From the NCBI GenBank assembly GCA_937974555.1, contig CALJKR010000077.1:1-23942 (forward strand): DNA of 23,942 nucleotides. Direction: 5' to 3'. Below the pieces are notes generated by a model. It was given only the letters and a program-made list of their open reading frames with translations, made no database searches and had not been told where the DNA came from. Made by a program: the position numbers and the translations under genes. Below are positions 16,046 through 23,424 of the stretch, in pieces. Each line of letters opens with the position of its first letter. The stretch's first letter is position 1. This stretch comes from an uncultured Flavobacteriales bacterium (GTDB taxonomy: Bacteria > Bacteroidota > Bacteroidia > Flavobacteriales_D > Sanyastnellaceae).

Positions 16046-17185
16046 ATGATTACAGATACTACATCACAAAAACTGGAGAAGATTTTCAAGGACGCCCAAG
16101 ATTTTCTTCCAATATTGGGAACCGACTACGTGGAATTGTATGTTGGTAATGCCAAACAAGCAGCGCACTATTACATGAGCGCATGGGGTTTCAAGCCTGT
16201 TGCTTATGCTGGGTTGGAAACTGGATTAAAAGACCGTGTATCTTATGTATTGGAGCAAGGCAAAATTCGTCTGGTTCTTACCTCGCCTTTACAACAAGAT
16301 GGACCCATCAATGCCCACATCAACGCACATGGTGATGGGGTCAAAGTGGTTGCACTTTGGGTTGATGATGCGACATACAGCTGGGAACAGACCACACAAC
16401 GTGGAGCCCAAAGCAATATGGAGCCCGTGGTTATGAAAGACAACGATGGTGAAGTCGTTATTTCAGCCATTCACACTTACGGAGAAACCTTGCATTATTT
16501 CGTTGAGCGCAAAAATTACAACGGTGTATTCTTACCTGGCTACCAACCTTGGAAAACCGATTACGAAACCACTGAAGCCGGACTGCTTTACATAGATCAC
16601 ATGGTGGGGAATGTGGGATGGAACGAAATGAATACTTGGGTGGATTTCTACGCCAAGGTCATGGGCTTTACTCAGTTGGTAAGCTTTGATGACAAAGACA
16701 TCAGCACCGAGTATACCGCCTTGATGAGTAAGGTAATGGCCAACGGCAATGGAAGAATTAAATTCCCCATCAATGAGCCAGCGGAGGGTCGCAAAAAAAG
16801 TCAGATCGAAGAGTACATCGACTTTTACAATGGAGCAGGCGTGCAGCACATTGCGGTTGCTACCGACAATATCATCGAAACAGTGAAACGTTTGAAAGCA
16901 GGCGGTGTGGAGTTCTTGTATGTACCACCCACTTATTATGATGACGTTTTGGATCGTGTGGGACAGATTGACGAGGACTTGGCCCCCTTGAAAGAGTTGG
17001 GCATTTTGATCGATCGCGATGACGAGGGTTATTTGCTTCAGTTATTCACCAAACCCGTATTGGATCGTCCTACAATGTTCTTTGAAATCATTCAAAGAAA
17101 AGGCGCCCAAAGCTTTGGAAAAGGGAACTTTAAAGCCTTGTTTGAATCCATTGAGCGTGAACAAGAGCGCAGGGGAACTTTGTAA
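16046..17185 (+). CDS. hppD: 4-hydroxyphenylpyruvate dioxygenase
   Basis: HPPD converts 4-hydroxyphenylpyruvate to homogentisate, the substrate of the enzyme encoded just upstream. From the ATG at 16046 the protein has 379 residues, the usual length. It shows two vicinal-oxygen-chelate domains: TDYVELYVGNAKQAAHYY (26-43) opens the first and LLYIDHMVGNV the second. The Fe(II) ligands are H185, H268 (GVQHIAVATDN) and E347 (MFFEIIQRKG). The C-terminal FGKGNFKALFESIEREQ (357-373) is a typical lid helix. The frame opens 7 codons earlier at a TTG overlapping hmgA, but the ATG is better placed. Fumarylacetoacetase and maleylacetoacetate isomerase are not in the window. Confidence 0.97.
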   Translation: MITDTTSQKLEKIFKDAQDFLPILGTDYVELYVGNAKQAAHYYMSAWGFKPVAYAGLETGLKDRVSYVLEQGKIRLVLTSPLQQDGPINAHINAHGDGVKVVALWVDDATYSWEQTTQRGAQSNMEPVVMKDNDGEVVISAIHTYGETLHYFVERKNYNGVFLPGYQPWKTDYETTEAGLLYIDHMVGNVGWNEMNTWVDFYAKVMGFTQLVSFDDKDISTEYTALMSKVMANGNGRIKFPINEPAEGRKKSQIEEYIDFYNGAGVQHIAVATDNIIETVKRLKAGGVEFLYVPPTYYDDVLDRVGQIDEDLAPLKELGILIDRDDEGYLLQLFTKPVLDRPTMFFEIIQRKGAQSFGKGNFKALFESIEREQERRGTL

Positions 17186-17204
17186 TTGCCTACCAATATT
17201 CAAC

Positions 17205-17232
17205 AAAAAAGCCCGCAAATGCGGGCTTTTTT
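17205..17232. terminator. Bidirectional Rho-independent terminator between hppD and the desaturase gene
   Basis: AAAAAAGCCCGC (17205-17216) pairs with GCGGGCTTTTTT (17221-17232) around an AAAT loop. With a GC core flanked by A and T runs it can stop transcription from both convergent sides: hppD ends 20 nt to the left and the desaturase gene ends 19 nt to the right. Confidence 0.93.
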
Positions 17233-17250
17233 AATGCTTTACTTGGCGTG

Positions 17251-18315
17251 TTATGCAGCGACTCCCATGTTGCGCAAGTGCGCATAGTGAGAAGCGATTG
17301 CACCAATGAAGGTTTTATACTCGTGGTATTGAATACCAAATTCCTTGCATGTATCTTTTACAATGGCACTGATCTTTGGATAGTGCACGTGCGAGATACG
17401 CGGGAACAGGTGATGTTCAATTTGATGGTTCAAACCACCGGTAAAAAACAAAACGATGCGGTTGCTTGTTGCAAAGTTGGCCGTGCCTTTCAATTGTGTT
17501 ACCGCCCACTCGTCTTCCGTTGATTTATCCTTGGCATCCATGAAAGAGGTTTCCTCCACCACGTGGGCCACTTGAAACACCAAGGCAATTAAAATACCCG
17601 TTGTTGCAGCCACGATGGCAAACCCAGCCAAAGCTTTGGCCCAACCCACCACGATGATGGGAATAACCAATGCCAATACCAAGAATCCAACCTTACCAAT
17701 CCAAAAAGTTAAGTGCGATTTGAAATCCATTTTTCTGAATTTCACACCCCCTACTTTCTGACTGAAATATTTTTCAAAGTCTGCCCACCAAATCCAATTC
17801 AAATAAGTCACCGCATACAAGAAAGATACATACCAATGTTGGAAACGGTGCATTTTCTTTTTTTCTTGATAGGGATTGGTTCTAATGTAAGGTTCGATAT
17901 CAATATCGTCATCCAGACCTTCCACATTGGTGAAACTGTGATGAACCAAATTGTGTTTGATTTTCCACAAGTTGACATCTCCACCCATGAAATTTAGACT
18001 GAAGCCCATCACATTGTTTACCCAAGCGTACTTTGAGAATGAACCATGCGCACCATCATGCATCACATTGAAACCGATACCCGCCAATAAAAGTCCCATA
18101 GTTACACAAAGTAAGACACTCCATCCACCGGCAGGCACCATCCACACCATCAACCAATAGTTGACTACTGCAGCTACGATATAAAACATGGCCTTTGACC
18201 AAAGTTTCCATCCACCCGACATGTCGATTTTGTTATTCTCGAAATAATCATACACTCTTTTTTGCAATGTGTCGAAAAAAGGGTGTTGTGCTTTGTTGTA
18301 ACTAAAATGACTCAT
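17251..18315 (-). CDS. Membrane fatty acid desaturase (acyl-lipid/acyl-CoA type)
   Basis: This enzyme inserts a double bond into fatty acyl chains at a di-iron centre in the membrane. The 354 residues carry the three histidine boxes: HDGAH (86-90), HNLVHH (121-126) and QIEHH (298-302). A Gln in place of the first His of box three, and no cytochrome b5 domain, place it with the front-end/linoleoyl-CoA desaturase-like group; the position of the double bond cannot be read from this. Hydrophobic segments lie at about 41-60, 66-85, 203-224 and 228-250. The ATG is 20 nt after the stop of the DEAD-box helicase with no terminator between, so the two are likely co-transcribed. It ends at a bidirectional terminator. 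Confidence 0.92.
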   Translation of the reverse strand: MSHFSYNKAQHPFFDTLQKRVYDYFENNKIDMSGGWKLWSKAMFYIVAAVVNYWLMVWMVPAGGWSVLLCVTMGLLLAGIGFNVMHDGAHGSFSKYAWVNNVMGFSLNFMGGDVNLWKIKHNLVHHSFTNVEGLDDDIDIEPYIRTNPYQEKKKMHRFQHWYVSFLYAVTYLNWIWWADFEKYFSQKVGGVKFRKMDFKSHLTFWIGKVGFLVLALVIPIIVVGWAKALAGFAIVAATTGILIALVFQVAHVVEETSFMDAKDKSTEDEWAVTQLKGTANFATSNRIVLFFTGGLNHQIEHHLFPRISHVHYPKISAIVKDTCKEFGIQYHEYKTFIGAIASHYAHLRNMGVAA

Positions 18316-18335
18316 TTTAATCGTTTATTCTGATT

Positions 18336-19826
18336 CTATTTTTTTTTGGCAACTCCACTAAAAAATTTCTTCTTGGCACCACCTGCACTGGATGAACCTG
18401 AACCGGATCTTTCTTTGCTTTTGAAAGATGAACCGCCTCTGTTTCCTCCACCATAGCTTCTTTCTCCGCTGCGCTCTCCACTTCTTTCACCGCTGCGCTC
18501 GTTGGAACGCTCTCCTCCACGGTCATTGCTTCTTCCTCTGCTATCTCCACCACCACGATATTCGCCGCTTCCGCCGCTACCACCGCGTCTATTTCCACCA
18601 AATCTTCCACCGCCGCTACGACCCTTGTAACCTCTGCTTGGTCCGCCGCTTCTACTCCCTCCACGTTGTGGCTTTTCTAAAACCTCCGCCAATACATTGT
18701 CTTGAAGTACAAAAGGATGGTCTGTTGTTTTTGCCAACTCCATACTCAAGTGCTTCTCAATTTCATGCAATATATCACGATCATCCTCACAACAAAAAGA
18801 AATTGCTTTACCAAATGCACCTGCGCGGCCCGTTCTTCCGATACGATGAACGTAAGTTTCCGCATTTTCAGGCATGTCTACGTTGATTACATAGGGCAAT
18901 TGATCTACATCAATTCCTCTTGAAGCAACATCCGTAGCCACCAAGATTCTTGCTTTATTGCGTTTAAAGTCGCCCAAAGCGCGAGTTCTTGCTCCTTGAC
19001 TCTTGTCACCATGGATTGCTACCGCACGATATCCTTGCTCTTGCAAATCTTCTTCCACACGATCAGCACCGCGCTTGGTCTTGGTGAAAATCAAAACCTG
19101 ACCTTCTGGATTGTTCTCCAACCAATAGTTCAACATGGCGCGCTTGCGATCTCTTCTCACCATGTACATCTCTTGTTCAATGCGATCAACCTTCTGCTCC
19201 GCTGGTGCGATATCCAATTGCTTGGGTTCCTTTAGGATACCCATTGCCAATTTGCGAACATCCGGTGGCATGGTTGCAGAAAAGAACAAGGTTTGCTTGT
19301 CCTCTGCACACAATGACTCAATGGTTTTGATGTCATGAATGAATCCCATGTCCAACATGCGATCTGCTTCATCCAACACCAAAGTTTCTACTTTTCCTAA
19401 AAACACGTGTCCTTGGTTGTGCAAATCCAACAAACGACCTGGCGTAGCAATCAACACATCTACACCGCGGCGAAGGTTTTTAATTTGCTCGTAAGCCGAA
19501 ACGCCACCGTAGATCACGGTATGGCGCACTTTCATGTACTTGGAATAGTCACGCAAAGAATTTGCAATCTGCATCGCCAATTCGCGGGTTGGAGCCAATA
19601 CCAAAGCCTTGATGCCTTTGTCATTTCTACCAACAATTCTTTGTAAAATAGGTAAAGTAAATGCTGCTGTTTTACCGGTTCCTGTTTGGGCGCAGCCTAG
19701 AACATCGTGGCCTTCAACAGCCCACTCGATTGTTCCTTCTTGTACCGGGGTGGGATTTTCATATCCCGCATCTTTCAATGCCTTTAGGATGGAAGTATCC
19801 AATCCCAACTCTTCAAATGATTTCAT
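18336..19826 (-). CDS. DEAD-box ATP-dependent RNA helicase (RhlE-like) with RGG-type tail
   Basis: This ATP-driven helicase remodels RNA, typically in ribosome assembly, RNA decay or growth at low temperature. Motifs: Q motif around F4 and Q29, AQTGTGKT (46-53), PTRELA (79-84), TPGR (128-131), DEAD (152-155), SAT (183-185), HRIGRTGR (327-334). Residues of about 386-496 form a Gly/Arg/Ser-rich low-complexity tail with a repeated GERS unit (RSGERSGERSGERS) and a lysine-rich end, likely an RNA-binding, condensate-prone segment. Total length is 496. It has a promoter at 19938-19971 with a leader of about 105 nt, and a desaturase gene follows after 20 nt. RhlE is the closest named subfamily by motif feel; deaD/csdA remains possible. 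Confidence 0.95.
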   Translation of the reverse strand: MKSFEELGLDTSILKALKDAGYENPTPVQEGTIEWAVEGHDVLGCAQTGTGKTAAFTLPILQRIVGRNDKGIKALVLAPTRELAMQIANSLRDYSKYMKVRHTVIYGGVSAYEQIKNLRRGVDVLIATPGRLLDLHNQGHVFLGKVETLVLDEADRMLDMGFIHDIKTIESLCAEDKQTLFFSATMPPDVRKLAMGILKEPKQLDIAPAEQKVDRIEQEMYMVRRDRKRAMLNYWLENNPEGQVLIFTKTKRGADRVEEDLQEQGYRAVAIHGDKSQGARTRALGDFKRNKARILVATDVASRGIDVDQLPYVINVDMPENAETYVHRIGRTGRAGAFGKAISFCCEDDRDILHEIEKHLSMELAKTTDHPFVLQDNVLAEVLEKPQRGGSRSGGPSRGYKGRSGGGRFGGNRRGGSGGSGEYRGGGDSRGRSNDRGGERSNERSGERSGERSGERSYGGGNRGGSSFKSKERSGSGSSSAGGAKKKFFSGVAKKK

Positions 19827-19845
19827 AATAAGTTTTTTGTTTTGT

Positions 19846-19894
19846 CCGAGTTATAACAACTTCTCTCTGATCATATCGAGTCACGTTTACTCGG
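19846..19894 (-). promoter_or_regulatory. Possible two-state RNA structure in the helicase leader
   Basis: In the transcript, CCGAGT (19894-19889) can pair with ACTCGG (19851-19846), close to the start codon, while its CGAGT (19893-19889) can instead pair with ACTCG (19881-19877) in a local hairpin with a 7-nt loop. The two pairings exclude each other. The complementarity is seen; a regulatory switch is a guess from short stems. Confidence 0.3.
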
Positions 19895-19937
19895 GAAAAA
19901 CAAAAAAAGAAATCGTAGCCGTACAATTAATTCGGTG

Positions 19938-19971
19938 CAAAGATAAGGCTTATTAACAGTTTATGCACAAA
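19938..19971 (-). promoter_or_regulatory. Bacteroidota-type promoter of the helicase-desaturase unit
   Basis: On the minus strand TTTG (19971-19968) and TATCTTTG (19945-19938) fit the -33/-7 consensus TTTG...TAnnTTTG, with 22 nt between them, close to the usual 19-21. Transcription would begin near 19931, leaving a leader of about 105 nt before the ATG at 19826. The TTTG is part of the T-run of the terminator of the upstream gene. Confidence 0.65.
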
Positions 19972-19992
19972 AAAATCGGCACTGGGCCGATT
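19969..19992 (-). terminator. Rho-independent terminator of the aspS-plsC-gatC-bacilliredoxin unit
   Basis: On the minus strand AATCGGC (19992-19986), loop CCAGT, GCCGATT (19980-19974), then a T-run to 19969. It lies 21 nt after the stop of the bacilliredoxin gene and is a textbook intrinsic terminator. Its T-run overlaps the -33 element of the helicase promoter. Confidence 0.88.
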
Positions 19993-20013
19993 CACTAAGA
20001 CTTAAAGGTCTGA

Positions 20014-20427
20014 TTAGCAGAACTCTGCGTACACCATTTTTAAGTGCTCCGCAATCATATCCGCTGTACGCCCTTCAATGTGATGGCGTTCCACCATGTG
20101 CATCAACTTGCCATCTTTAAACAAGGCGATACAAGGCGATGACGGAGGATAAGGCAACATGTATTGACGTGCTCTCACCACTGCGTCTCTGTCAACACCT
20201 GCAAAAGCGGAAACCAAAGATGTGGGTTTCTTTTCTGCATTTTCCAATGACTTGCGCACTCCGGGTCTCATGCTGCCTGCAGCACATCCACATACGGAAT
20301 TCAATACCATTAATACGGTGCCAGTGCTGTTCACTGCCGCGTCTACCTCTTCTACACTTGAAGTTTGTTTGAAACCTACTTGATCCAATTCAGCACGCAT
20401 GGGTGCTACTAATTCTGGAGGATACAT
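20014..20427 (-). CDS. Bacilliredoxin-family protein (BrxA/BrxB, YphP/YqiW-like)
   Basis: Members of this thioredoxin-fold family remove bacillithiol from S-bacillithiolated proteins in the cytoplasm. The 137 residues match the family length. The redox site is N43-S-V-C46-G-C48-A, the CGC signature that replaces the CxxC of thioredoxin. Further family segments are YPPSSPCIALFKDGKLMHMVERH (near 95-115), with EGRTADMIAEHL after it. The protein ends in Cys137. The gene is 56 nt downstream of gatC with no terminator between and is the last of its run. Bacillithiol synthesis genes occur in a number of Bacteroidota, so the role is plausible; no bsh gene is in the window. Confidence 0.92.
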   Translation of the reverse strand: MYPPELVAPMRAELDQVGFKQTSSVEEVDAAVNSTGTVLMVLNSVCGCAAGSMRPGVRKSLENAEKKPTSLVSAFAGVDRDAVVRARQYMLPYPPSSPCIALFKDGKLMHMVERHHIEGRTADMIAEHLKMVYAEFC

Positions 20428-20483
20428 ATTCTTTAATTTTTTTGTAAAGTTCGTTTATCTATGGTTCAACAATGCGACTTTCG

Positions 20484-20780
20484 TCACGCTTGGTTCATTA
20501 CTTTGGGGACACGGAAATAATACATGTCCTTTTGCGGCGCATTTTTCAATGCTTCTTCTTGTGTTATTTCTTGTTTCACCTCGTCTGGACGCAAAACATT
20601 TTTGGTGGTTTCGTTGACAAAGATTAGTGGCTCCACACCTTCCACATCAACCTCTTTGAGCTGATCAATAAAATCCAACATGTTGGTTAGGTCTTTCACC
20701 ATTTCTTCTTTGGCTGCAGGACTTAACTCCAATTTGGCCAAATCAGCTAGGCGTTCTACTGTTTCGTTATCGATTTTCAT
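20484..20780 (-). CDS. gatC: Asp-tRNA(Asn)/Glu-tRNA(Gln) amidotransferase subunit C
   Basis: GatC is the small belt-like subunit that holds GatA and GatB together in the amidotransferase converting mischarged Glu-tRNA(Gln) or Asp-tRNA(Asn). The 98 residues match the family: KIDNETVERLADLAKLELS at the N-terminus, the LTNMLDFIDQLKEVDVEGVEP helix-turn, LRPDEV (63-68), and a C-terminal YYFRVPKVM. Its first 14 nt overlap the end of plsC, so translation is coupled. gatA and gatB are not in the window. Certain identification. Confidence 0.96.
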   Translation of the reverse strand: MKIDNETVERLADLAKLELSPAAKEEMVKDLTNMLDFIDQLKEVDVEGVEPLIFVNETTKNVLRPDEVKQEITQEEALKNAPQKDMYYFRVPKVMNQA

Positions 20781-21507
20781 TGTTCAATGTTTGATGGATG
20801 GTGCTCCACGCTTGGTCACGCAAAACTACAACATCTTCTTCTTTTTTTCCAAGAGTACTGATAGCAGAATGTATGGTTACCTTGATGGTATGGGGCTGGG
20901 ATGGGGCCCAAATTTTTGCTGGATCCAACATCACTTTGTAATTGAAATGCCAAGTTACCGGGACAATGGGTACTTGATTCTCCACTGCCAATTTAAATCC
21001 ACCATTTTTGAATCGTAGCATATTGGGCGCATCATCGGGAATCGTGCCTTCAGGATAAATGGCAATGCAATCACCCCTTTTCAAAGCTTGACTTGCCGCA
21101 TGAAGAGACTGATGCGCTTCGCGGGGATTTCCTCTGTGAACGGGGATGTCTTGTTTTTTAAAAAACAAGGAGAAAAAAGGCCACTTCAACAATTCCGCTT
21201 TTCCAATGAACAGAAAATAATCCGGAATCACCGCATACATAAACACGGTGTCCAAATAACTCATGTGATTGCTTACCACGACATAAGGTGCTTCAGGGAA
21301 ATGGTGTTTTCCTTCAATAGAAACGGGGCACCCCAAGGTCAATCTCAGCCACCACGACCAAAATCTTTTCAAGGCAAAAGAGGCCCGAAGTCTTCCTGAG
21401 TTCAACAGCACCCAGAAAATCGGGAACAAGAGAATCAAGCTCGACCAAAACATCGCGCCAATCCAAAGCTTATACAGCAGATAAACCGGGGCGAGTAATT
21501 TCTTCAT
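20767..21507 (-). CDS. plsC: 1-acyl-sn-glycerol-3-phosphate acyltransferase (PlsC family)
   Basis: PlsC-type enzymes acylate lysophosphatidic acid to phosphatidic acid at the inner membrane. The 246 residues have hydrophobic segments at 7-36, then the acyltransferase blocks: NHMSYLD (80-86, catalytic H81 and D86), IGKAELLKWP (101-110), VHRGN (123-127), YPEGT (151-155) and VPIVPV (near 180). The ATG directly follows the aspS stop with no gap, and the gene overlaps gatC by 14 nt. Exact substrate use could differ, because the family includes lipid-modifying acyltransferases of other kinds. Confidence 0.9.
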   Translation of the reverse strand: MKKLLAPVYLLYKLWIGAMFWSSLILLFPIFWVLLNSGRLRASFALKRFWSWWLRLTLGCPVSIEGKHHFPEAPYVVVSNHMSYLDTVFMYAVIPDYFLFIGKAELLKWPFFSLFFKKQDIPVHRGNPREAHQSLHAASQALKRGDCIAIYPEGTIPDDAPNMLRFKNGGFKLAVENQVPIVPVTWHFNYKVMLDPAKIWAPSQPHTIKVTIHSAISTLGKKEEDVVVLRDQAWSTIHQTLNNENR

Positions 21508-23259
21508 TTAGCCTTTCAAGTTGACATCAATAGACAACTCATCCAATTGCTTTTGATCAATCGCCGATGGCGCATCGATCATGACATCACGTCCGCTATT
21601 GTTTTTAGGGAACGCGATGAAGTCACGGATACTATCTGATCCTCCGAATAAAGAGCACAAGCGATCAAAGCCAAAAGCAATACCACCATGTGGAGGGGCC
21701 CCGTATTCAAAGGCATTCAGCAAAAAGCCAAACTGCGCTTGTGCTTCTTCCGGTGTAAAGCCCAACAAGTCAAACATGCGCGCTTGTACGTTTCTGTCAT
21801 GTATCCGAATGGATCCTCCACCTACTTCTACTCCATTGATTACAAAATCATATGCATTGGCATTGACCTCACCCGGGTTGGTTTCCAATAAGCCCAAGTG
21901 CTCGGGTTTGGGTGAGGTAAATGGATGGTGCATCGCGAACCAACGTTGTGCCTCTTCATTCCATTCCACCAAGGGGAAATCTACTACCCACAATGGTTTG
22001 AAAACATCGGGATTTCTCAATCCCAGTTGATTTCCCATGTGCAAACGAAGCTCGCCCAGTTGCTTGCGTGTGCTGTTCACATCACCAGACAAAATCAAAA
22101 TAAGGTCACCCTCCTCTGCGCCCATTTGGGTCGCAATCTCCTTCCATTGATCTTGATTGTAGAATTTATCTACAGAAGATTTGAAAGCGCCTTCTGGCTG
22201 ACACAAGCAATACACCAGACCTTTGGCCCCGATCTGTGGACGTTTGACCCATTCGGTTAATTCATCCAATTGTTTTCGGGTGTATGATCCAGCGCCCTTG
22301 GCAACAATACCTAACACACATTGAGCTGCGTCAAATACTTGGAATCCTTTGTTTTGCATCAACGAAGAGATGTCGTTGAATTTCATGTCAAAGCGAACAT
22401 CCGGTTTGTCTGATCCATAATATTTCATGGCATCCGCATACGTCATGTGCGGAACATTTTCTAGTTCAATTCCCTTGACATCGCGGAACAATTTTTTAAC
22501 CAACCCTTCAAACATGTTCAAGATGTCTTGCTGTTCAACAAAAGCCATCTCACAATCGATTTGTGTGAATTCAGGTTGGCGATCTGCGCGTAAATCCTCA
22601 TCACGGAAGCAACGCACGATTTGGTAATAACGATCATAGCCACTCACCATCAATAACTGTTTAAAGGTTTGAGGCGATTGGGGCAAGGCATAAAACTGAC
22701 CGGGGTTCATGCGACTTGGAACCACAAAGTCACGCGCACCTTCAGGGGTTGATTTGATCAAATAAGGCGTCTCAATTTCCAAGAATCCTTGTTGATCCAT
22801 ATAATTTCTGGCTACGATACCCATGCGGTGGCGCAGCATCAAGTTGTTTTTCAAAGGATTTCTTCTCAAATCCAAAAAGCGCCATTGCATACGCAAATCG
22901 TCACCTCCATCACTATCGTCTTCAATGGTGAATGGAGGCGTTTTAGAGGCATTCAACAATTCAAAAGATGTTACTTGGATTTCAATATCCCCAGTAGCCA
23001 TTTGGGCATTTTTGCTGTGCCTTTCAATGACCGTTCCTGTAGCCTTCACGACAAATTCGCGGCCCCACTTGCGTGCTTCGAGGCACAGCGCCTCATGGGT
23101 TTCCATATTAAACGCCAGTTGGGTAATGCCGTATCTATCGCGCAAATCGACAAAAGTCATTCCTCCCAAATCGCGGCTGCGTTGCACCCATCCGCTGAGG
23201 GTTACTGATTGTCCAATGTGTTCAGCGCGGAGCTCCCCGCAAGTATGTGTACGATGCAT
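21508..23259 (-). CDS. aspS: Aspartyl-tRNA synthetase, bacterial type
   Basis: AspRS attaches aspartate to tRNA(Asp). The 583 residues show the bacterial architecture: an OB-fold anticodon domain (VTLSGWVQRSRDLGG at 19-33, FVDLRDRYG), class II motif 1 (FLEIETPYL, 159-167), the QSPQTFKQLLM loop (194-204), motif 2 (FRDEDLRADRQPEFTQIDCEM, 218-238), a GAD-like insertion, and motif 3 (GIAFGFDRL, 526-534). Residue L31 is Leu, as in E. coli, where non-discriminating enzymes such as that of Pseudomonas have His, so the enzyme may be specific for tRNA(Asp). It is the first gene of the plsC-gatC-bacilliredoxin run; a -7 element lies 18 nt upstream. Confidence 0.97.
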   Translation of the reverse strand: MHRTHTCGELRAEHIGQSVTLSGWVQRSRDLGGMTFVDLRDRYGITQLAFNMETHEALCLEARKWGREFVVKATGTVIERHSKNAQMATGDIEIQVTSFELLNASKTPPFTIEDDSDGGDDLRMQWRFLDLRRNPLKNNLMLRHRMGIVARNYMDQQGFLEIETPYLIKSTPEGARDFVVPSRMNPGQFYALPQSPQTFKQLLMVSGYDRYYQIVRCFRDEDLRADRQPEFTQIDCEMAFVEQQDILNMFEGLVKKLFRDVKGIELENVPHMTYADAMKYYGSDKPDVRFDMKFNDISSLMQNKGFQVFDAAQCVLGIVAKGAGSYTRKQLDELTEWVKRPQIGAKGLVYCLCQPEGAFKSSVDKFYNQDQWKEIATQMGAEEGDLILILSGDVNSTRKQLGELRLHMGNQLGLRNPDVFKPLWVVDFPLVEWNEEAQRWFAMHHPFTSPKPEHLGLLETNPGEVNANAYDFVINGVEVGGGSIRIHDRNVQARMFDLLGFTPEEAQAQFGFLLNAFEYGAPPHGGIAFGFDRLCSLFGGSDSIRDFIAFPKNNSGRDVMIDAPSAIDQKQLDELSIDVNLKG

Positions 23260-23276
23260 AAAAAAAAATTGAGCAA

Positions 23277-23284
23277 CAAAGATA
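23277..23284 (-). promoter_or_regulatory. -7 promoter element of the aspS unit
   Basis: On the minus strand TATCTTTG, the same octamer as at the helicase promoter, matches TAnnTTTG. It lies 17 nt upstream of the aspS ATG, so the leader is about 10 nt and T-rich. A TTTA at 23304-23301 is only a weak -33 candidate at short spacing. Confidence 0.55.
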
Positions 23285-23302
23285 AGGAAAGGTGCATCAG
23301 TA

Positions 23303-23324
23303 AATCGGTGAATCGGTGAATCGG
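23303..23324. repeat. Short tandem repeat, 8-bp unit aatcggtg
   Basis: Two full copies of aatcggtg and a third partial copy (aatcgg) follow each other directly, just upstream of the aspS -7 element. This could be a replication-slippage site or an operator. The repeat is certain; function is unknown. Confidence 0.75.
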
Positions 23325-23367
23325 AAATCTCCCCACCTGCTCGAACGAAGTGAGAGAAAGGAGGGGT

Positions 23368-23396
23368 GTCCCGACGAGCGTCAGCGCTGTCGGGAC
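23368..23396. repeat. GC-rich palindrome, probable dispersed intergenic repeat
   Basis: GTCCCGAC (23368-23375) pairs with GTCGGGAC (23389-23396), and inside it AGCG (23377-23380) pairs with CGCT (23385-23388), making a 12-bp stem with one bulged G and a tetraloop. GGGGTG flanks it on both sides (23363-23368 and 23397-23402). No T-run follows in either direction, so it is a poor intrinsic terminator. The make-up is like repeat elements found many times in Bacteroidota genomes. The whole 23285-23424 stretch holds no gene I can support. Confidence 0.6.
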
Positions 23397-23424
23397 GGGG
23401 TGGTCTTTCCTACCAACGATTACA

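Noticed and set aside
18317..18664. 115-codon frame overlapping the helicase tail, rich in Val, Ala and Glu
   Set aside because: It arises from the repetitive Gly/Arg codons of the helicase read in another frame; no independent support.
23303..23324. CRISPR-like array
   Set aside because: The unit is 8 bp with no spacers and no cas genes; it is a simple tandem repeat.
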